Source: JBAXTE01 sp037130365
Lineage (GTDB): Bacteria; Bacteroidota; Bacteroidia; Bacteroidales; WCHB1-69
Assembly: GCA_037130365.1 (NCBI GenBank)
Contig: JBAXTE010000017.1
Coordinates: 1-64,000 of the forward strand
Length of the DNA: 64,000 nucleotides
Reading direction: 5' to 3'
Shown: piece by piece, positions 60,598 to 64,000 of the stretch
How positions within the stretch are numbered: position 1 is the first letter of the stretch
How the letters are laid out: each line of letters begins with the position of its first letter
The notes under the pieces: model-generated
What the model was told of the DNA's origin: nothing
Database searches by the model: none
What the model saw: only the letters and a program-made list of their open reading frames with translations
Translations under genes and position numbers: made by a program

Positions 60598-61635
60598 TTA
60601 TTCGTTATTCCGCAGGGAGGCATTATTTGCTAATTTCAATTCCCAGTTCCAAGCTGATAACACCATTTCATCGAGTGTTTTTTTAGCTTTCCAGCCTAAT
60701 TCAGTATTAGCCAAAGTGGTTTCAGCCCAAACCTGTTCAATGTCTCCTGCCCGACGAGGTTTAAATATATAGTTTAGTTTAGTTTTCGAAACTCGTTCAA
60801 AAGTTTCAATTACTTGTAAAACAGAAATGCCGTTGCCAGTGCCAATATTAAATACTTCAAAGTGGGCTTTCATTTTGTTATTCACAAGTCGTTCTACCGC
60901 AATTATGTGAGCCTTAGCCAAATCAACAACATGAATATAATCGCGGATACATGTTCCGTCGGGAGTGTTGTAATCGTTTCCGAAAACGCTCAATCTTTCT
61001 CTAATTCCTATACCTGTTTGAGTAATAAATGGAATTAAATTTTGAGGTACTCCAATTGGGAGCTCACCAATTAGTGCAGAATCGTGAGCGCCAATGGGAT
61101 TAAAGTATCTAAGTGCAATTACATTTGCAGGATGCGATAAAGTGAAATCACGCAAGATCTCTTCGGCAATTTGTTTGGTGTTTCCGTATGGGGATAATGC
61201 GGCCATTACTGGTGCATTTTCTTTTACTGGAAGAACTTCTGGCTGACCATAAACAGTGCAAGAAGATGAAAATACAATATTATGAATATCATATTTTTTC
61301 ATTTCTTGCAGAATGTTAATTAGTGAGAATAGATTGTTGTGATAATATTTGAGAGGATTTTCAACCGATTCTCCTACATATTTATGAGCAGCAAAGTGGA
61401 TAATTCCATCAAAATCGTGGTTGTTTCTGAAAAAATCGGAAGTAAGATTCTCATTTGCTAAGTCAAATTCTTCAAATTTAGGTCTTACATTCGTGATTTT
61501 TTCGATTGCATCTAAAACTGCTATTGTTGAGTTAGACAAATTATCAATAATTACCACGTCATGGCCAGATAGAATTAGTTCAACCACTGTATGAGACCCG
61601 ATAAAGCCAGTTCCTCCAGTTATGAGTATTTTCAT
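60598..61635 (-). CDS. galE: UDP-glucose 4-epimerase
   Basis: A 345-residue NAD-dependent short-chain epimerase interconverting UDP-glucose and UDP-galactose (or their N-acetyl forms). GGTGFIGSHT (7-16) binds NAD, SSSCTVYG holds the catalytic Ser/Thr, SPYGNTK (about 150-156) the Tyr-x3-Lys, and RYFNPIGAH, DGTCIRDYIHVVDLA and NIGTGNG follow. It is the last gene of the polysaccharide operon read towards the terminator at 60525, 80 bases behind the dehydrogenase. Confidence 0.95.
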   Translation of the reverse strand: MKILITGGTGFIGSHTVVELILSGHDVVIIDNLSNSTIAVLDAIEKITNVRPKFEEFDLANENLTSDFFRNNHDFDGIIHFAAHKYVGESVENPLKYYHNNLFSLINILQEMKKYDIHNIVFSSSCTVYGQPEVLPVKENAPVMAALSPYGNTKQIAEEILRDFTLSHPANVIALRYFNPIGAHDSALIGELPIGVPQNLIPFITQTGIGIRERLSVFGNDYNTPDGTCIRDYIHVVDLAKAHIIAVERLVNNKMKAHFEVFNIGTGNGISVLQVIETFERVSKTKLNYIFKPRRAGDIEQVWAETTLANTELGWKAKKTLDEMVLSAWNWELKLANNASLRNNE

Positions 61636-61649
61636 TTAAGTTATATTAA

Positions 61650-61688
61650 TATGAAACCTGTCAGATTCTATGAGCCTGACAGGTTTCA
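61650..61688. terminator. stem-loop between the sugar dehydrogenase gene and galE
   Basis: TGAAACCTGTCAG (61650-61662) and CTGACAGGTTTCA (61676-61688) are perfect 13-bp inverted repeats with a 13-base loop containing TATGAGC. No T run follows, so it may be a processing or attenuation hairpin, or a repeat, and not a true terminator. Confidence 0.6.
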
Positions 61689-61715
61689 AGTACTTTAAAA
61701 TAATAGTAATTTCTA

Positions 61716-63011
61716 TTAAAGGCTTAAATAAACTAAATCTTTAATTTTTTTTCTATAAATACCTTTTATATCGAAAATGATGGCATTTGGTTTTGTAATA
61801 GATTTAAAATAATCTTCGGTTAATTCCATATATGGTTGATGACTAACTGCTACAATAACAGCATCGTAGTCTTTTCTCACGTTATCGGTAAGTTCAAAAC
61901 CATATTCATGTTTTAATTCTTTAGAACAAGCAAATGGATCAACAACATCAATATGAACACCATAAGATTTAAGTTCGCTAATAATATCAGAAACACGAGA
62001 GTTGCGAATATCGCTTACGTCTTCTTTAAAAGTAGCACCCATAACTAAAATCTTAGTGTCAAGAATGTTTTTATTTTGACCAATAAGTTTCTTTACGGTT
62101 TGTTTAGCTACATAAAAGCCCATTGAGTCATTCACAAAACGACCAGCTTTGATTATTTGAGTGTGGTAACGAAATTCTTGAGCTTTAAAATCAAGATAAT
62201 AAGGATCTACTCCAATACAATGTCCACCAACTAAACCTGGATAGAATTTTAAGAAATTCCATTTAGTTCCAGCTGCTTCAAGTACTTCGTAAGTATTGAT
62301 TCCCATACGATTGAAGATAATTGAAAGCTCATTCATTAGCGCAATGTTTACATCACGTTGGGTGTTTTCAATAATTTTAGCTGATTCAGCTACTTTAATT
62401 GAAGAAGCTCTATGAACGCCAGCATCAATAACTAATTCGTATGTCTTAGCAATATTTTCAAGCGATTCGTCACAACATCCTGACACAACTTTAACAATAC
62501 TTCTTAAGGTGTGGTTTTTGTCACCTGGGTTAATACGTTCAGGGGAAAATCCCACCATAAAATCTTTTCTAAATGTCAAACCAGATTCACGCTCAAGAAC
62601 TGGAATACAATCTTCTTCGGTGCAACCAGGATAAACAGTAGATTCGTAAACTACATAATCACCTTTTTTAAGTATTTGTCCCACAGTTTTAGACGCTGCA
62701 ATTACAGGAGTTAGGTCTGGTAAATTATGGCTATCGATAGGAGTTGGAACAGCAATAATGTGAAAAGTTGCATCTTTTAAATCACTTTGATTTGCAGTAA
62801 AAACTATATCACAACCAACAAAGGCTTCGGATGGAAGTTCTTCACTAGGATCGATATTGTTTTTCATCATCTCAACACGATCTGGTTTAATGTCAAATCC
62901 GACAACTTTAATAGCACGTGCAAATTCTAATGCAATGGGTAAACCAACGTAGCCCAATCCAATTACAGAAAGTTTTGTTTCTTTGTTGATTAATTTTTCG
63001 TAAATGTTCAT
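61716..63011 (-). CDS. nucleotide-sugar dehydrogenase (UDP-HexNAc type, WbpO/TviB-like)
   Basis: A 431-residue NAD-dependent enzyme oxidising C6 of a UDP-sugar to the uronate. IGLGYVGLPIALEFA (16-30) binds NAD; YESTVYPGCTEEDCIPVLE and FSPERINPGDKNHTL are typical of the UDP-GalNAc/GlcNAc 6-dehydrogenase group; catalytic Cys lies in GGHCIGVDPYYL (about 260-271); and MGATFKEDVSDIRNS marks the C-terminal domain. It is 20 bases behind the Gfo/Idh/MocA gene; together they supply an oxidised amino-sugar for O-antigen or capsule. Confidence 0.92.
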   Translation of the reverse strand: MNIYEKLINKETKLSVIGLGYVGLPIALEFARAIKVVGFDIKPDRVEMMKNNIDPSEELPSEAFVGCDIVFTANQSDLKDATFHIIAVPTPIDSHNLPDLTPVIAASKTVGQILKKGDYVVYESTVYPGCTEEDCIPVLERESGLTFRKDFMVGFSPERINPGDKNHTLRSIVKVVSGCCDESLENIAKTYELVIDAGVHRASSIKVAESAKIIENTQRDVNIALMNELSIIFNRMGINTYEVLEAAGTKWNFLKFYPGLVGGHCIGVDPYYLDFKAQEFRYHTQIIKAGRFVNDSMGFYVAKQTVKKLIGQNKNILDTKILVMGATFKEDVSDIRNSRVSDIISELKSYGVHIDVVDPFACSKELKHEYGFELTDNVRKDYDAVIVAVSHQPYMELTEDYFKSITKPNAIIFDIKGIYRKKIKDLVYLSL

Positions 63012-63030
63012 ACCAAATATTTATTAATGA

Positions 63031-63987
63031 TTAAAACTTATTATTTAATAATGGGTGATAATCCCCAATTAGTCCAATAGGAGAGCTGTTTCTAATGGTG
63101 TGAACTATTTCAATAGAATTTCTTGCATCTTGAAGACCAAAGCCATTTCCTGCTAATATCTGTTGATAGCTTTGGGTATGAAGATCTGTAAATCCACCAC
63201 TAAATTCGATTTCGTTATTATTAACGGTTATTGAGCGATATGTTGTTTGCCCTTTTTCACGTACCTCTTTGGGAAGGTAATTAGAATTAATGCTTAAGAA
63301 CCAACGAACACGAGCTTTCTCTAAAATTAACATTCCAGAAGCTGCATCGTTTGAGGAATAGTTCACTATGTTTTCGCGAACACCACCAAAAATATAGGTT
63401 AGCATGTCGTAAAAATGAACACCAATATTTGTTGCAATGCCCCCCGACTTAGATTTATCGCCTTTCCAGGAAATAAAATACCAAGAACCTCTACTCGTGA
63501 TATAAGTTAAATCTATATCATAAATTATATTTGAAGGTGCTTGTTCAATTTCTTTTTTAAGTTGAATTATTGATGGATGAAGCCTTAGTTGTAAAATGTT
63601 ATAGATTTTTTTTCCTGTTTCTTTTTCAACATCTGCTAAAAATTCAATATTCCAAGGATTCAACACTAGTGGCTTTTCGCAAATTGCATTTGCTTGATTT
63701 CTCAGGGCCACCCTAATGTGCGCATCATGAAGATAGTTTGGTGAACAGATACCTACATATTTCACATGTTTATCTTCCGATTCGCGGTGTAGTTTATATA
63801 AATGTCGATCGAAGCGTTCGGATTCAAGGAAAAAATCTGCATTTGGAAAATAACTATCAATTACTCCAACACTATCGTTTTTGTCTAAAGCAGCAACTAG
63901 GACATTGTTCGTGTCCTTAATTGCTTTCATGTGACGTGGAGCTATGTAACCAGCTGCTCCAATCAATGCAAAATTTATAGGATTCAT
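63031..63987 (-). CDS. Gfo/Idh/MocA-family oxidoreductase (WlbA/WbpB-like)
   Basis: A 318-residue NAD-binding dehydrogenase. The N-terminal Rossmann fold starts FALIGAAGYIAPRHM (6-20) and has the EKPLVLN motif (about 98-104); KSGGIATNIGVHFYDML (about 178-194) holds the catalytic His. The N-terminal GYIAPRHM and the short length fit UDP-N-acetyl-2-amino-2-deoxyglucuronate 3-dehydrogenase (WlbA/WbpB). It would act on the product of the next gene's dehydrogenase. ATG at 63987; the promoter and any upstream operon genes lie beyond the window. Confidence 0.9.
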   Translation of the reverse strand: MNPINFALIGAAGYIAPRHMKAIKDTNNVLVAALDKNDSVGVIDSYFPNADFFLESERFDRHLYKLHRESEDKHVKYVGICSPNYLHDAHIRVALRNQANAICEKPLVLNPWNIEFLADVEKETGKKIYNILQLRLHPSIIQLKKEIEQAPSNIIYDIDLTYITSRGSWYFISWKGDKSKSGGIATNIGVHFYDMLTYIFGGVRENIVNYSSNDAASGMLILEKARVRWFLSINSNYLPKEVREKGQTTYRSITVNNNEIEFSGGFTDLHTQSYQQILAGNGFGLQDARNSIEIVHTIRNSSPIGLIGDYHPLLNNKF

Positions 63988-64000
63988 AGTTGGTTAGATT

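Noticed and set aside
1..64000. tRNA and rRNA genes
   Set aside because: I looked for TTCRANNC arms and rRNA-like blocks while reading and saw none that folded. A tRNAscan run would be decisive.

Overview
This is an AT-rich (roughly one-third G+C by eye) chromosomal stretch from a member of the Bacteroidota. Evidence: many genes are preceded by the Bacteroidota -7 promoter motif TAnnTTTG rather than by Shine-Dalgarno sites; several secreted proteins end in a type A type IX secretion (T9SS) sorting domain with the YPNPAT / FPNPT signature; families such as DUF3109, DUF6265, the PDC-free CheR-CheB-histidine-kinase set and the LytTR membrane regulator are typical of the phylum. A sensory-type [FeFe]-hydrogenase and a CCG-domain Fe-S protein suggest an anaerobic or micro-oxic lifestyle. 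I see no rRNA or tRNA genes.

Region 1 (1-5000) is an accessory island and the most unusual part. A 452-residue tyrosine recombinase lies upstream of, and in the same direction as, a row of small promoterless cassettes separated by 127-bp imperfectly palindromic sites that behave like integron attC sites: each cassette's first bases (TTAGTGGCT or TTAGCAA) are matched, inverted, only by the outer core of its own downstream site. The recombinase lacks the insert that defines IntI. Cargo genes are a NADAR-domain protein and a PD-(D/E)XK nuclease-like protein; a group II intron end (opposite strand) sits where the next attC should be; a decayed HepT-MntA toxin-antitoxin pair lies between recombinase and array.

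Region 2 (5000-12850): dut, a 318-bp-period tandem repeat array, a large secreted M4 metalloprotease, a DUF6265 lipoprotein, a CCG-type Fe-S protein, and a decayed Fic (DUF4172) gene. Region 3 (12576-23360) is a signalling island: a frameshifted multi-PAS hybrid kinase, a REC-kinase-REC protein, a HAMP-GAF kinase with three receivers, CheB and CheR; two inverted copies of a 170-bp terminal-inverted-repeat element bracket the first two kinases.

Region 4 (23.4-36.7 kb): a T9SS protein flanked by two copies of a 78-bp repeat, dacB, tatD-family and tcdA pair, lipoprotein, TPR protein, fumC, then a run thioredoxin-like - panC - panD - flippase-like - rfaE2 - trans-sulfuration enzyme. Region 5 (36.7-40.1 kb) is a three-gene operon for a sensory [FeFe]-hydrogenase: 2Fe-2S protein, hydrogenase-like PAS sensor, SpoIIE phosphatase. 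Region 6 (40-51.3 kb): CPBP-like membrane protein, secreted C1 peptidase, comF, a coiled-coil membrane protein, a second flippase-like protein, and a gatE-gatD operon, i.e. the archaeal-type tRNA-dependent amidotransferase, in a bacterium. Region 7 (51.4-60.3 kb): mutY, glycosyltransferase, prfA, VOC protein, LytTR regulator, nitronate monooxygenase, DUF3109 and an FG-GAP T9SS protein, followed by a likely small structured RNA. Region 8 (60.6-64 kb) is the end of a surface-polysaccharide operon: Gfo/Idh/MocA dehydrogenase, nucleotide-sugar dehydrogenase, galE.

Three copies of another short inverted-repeat element (10.6, 41.8 and 47.7 kb) lie just behind gene 3' ends. All calls are from reading sequence and remembered family motifs; no database search was run.
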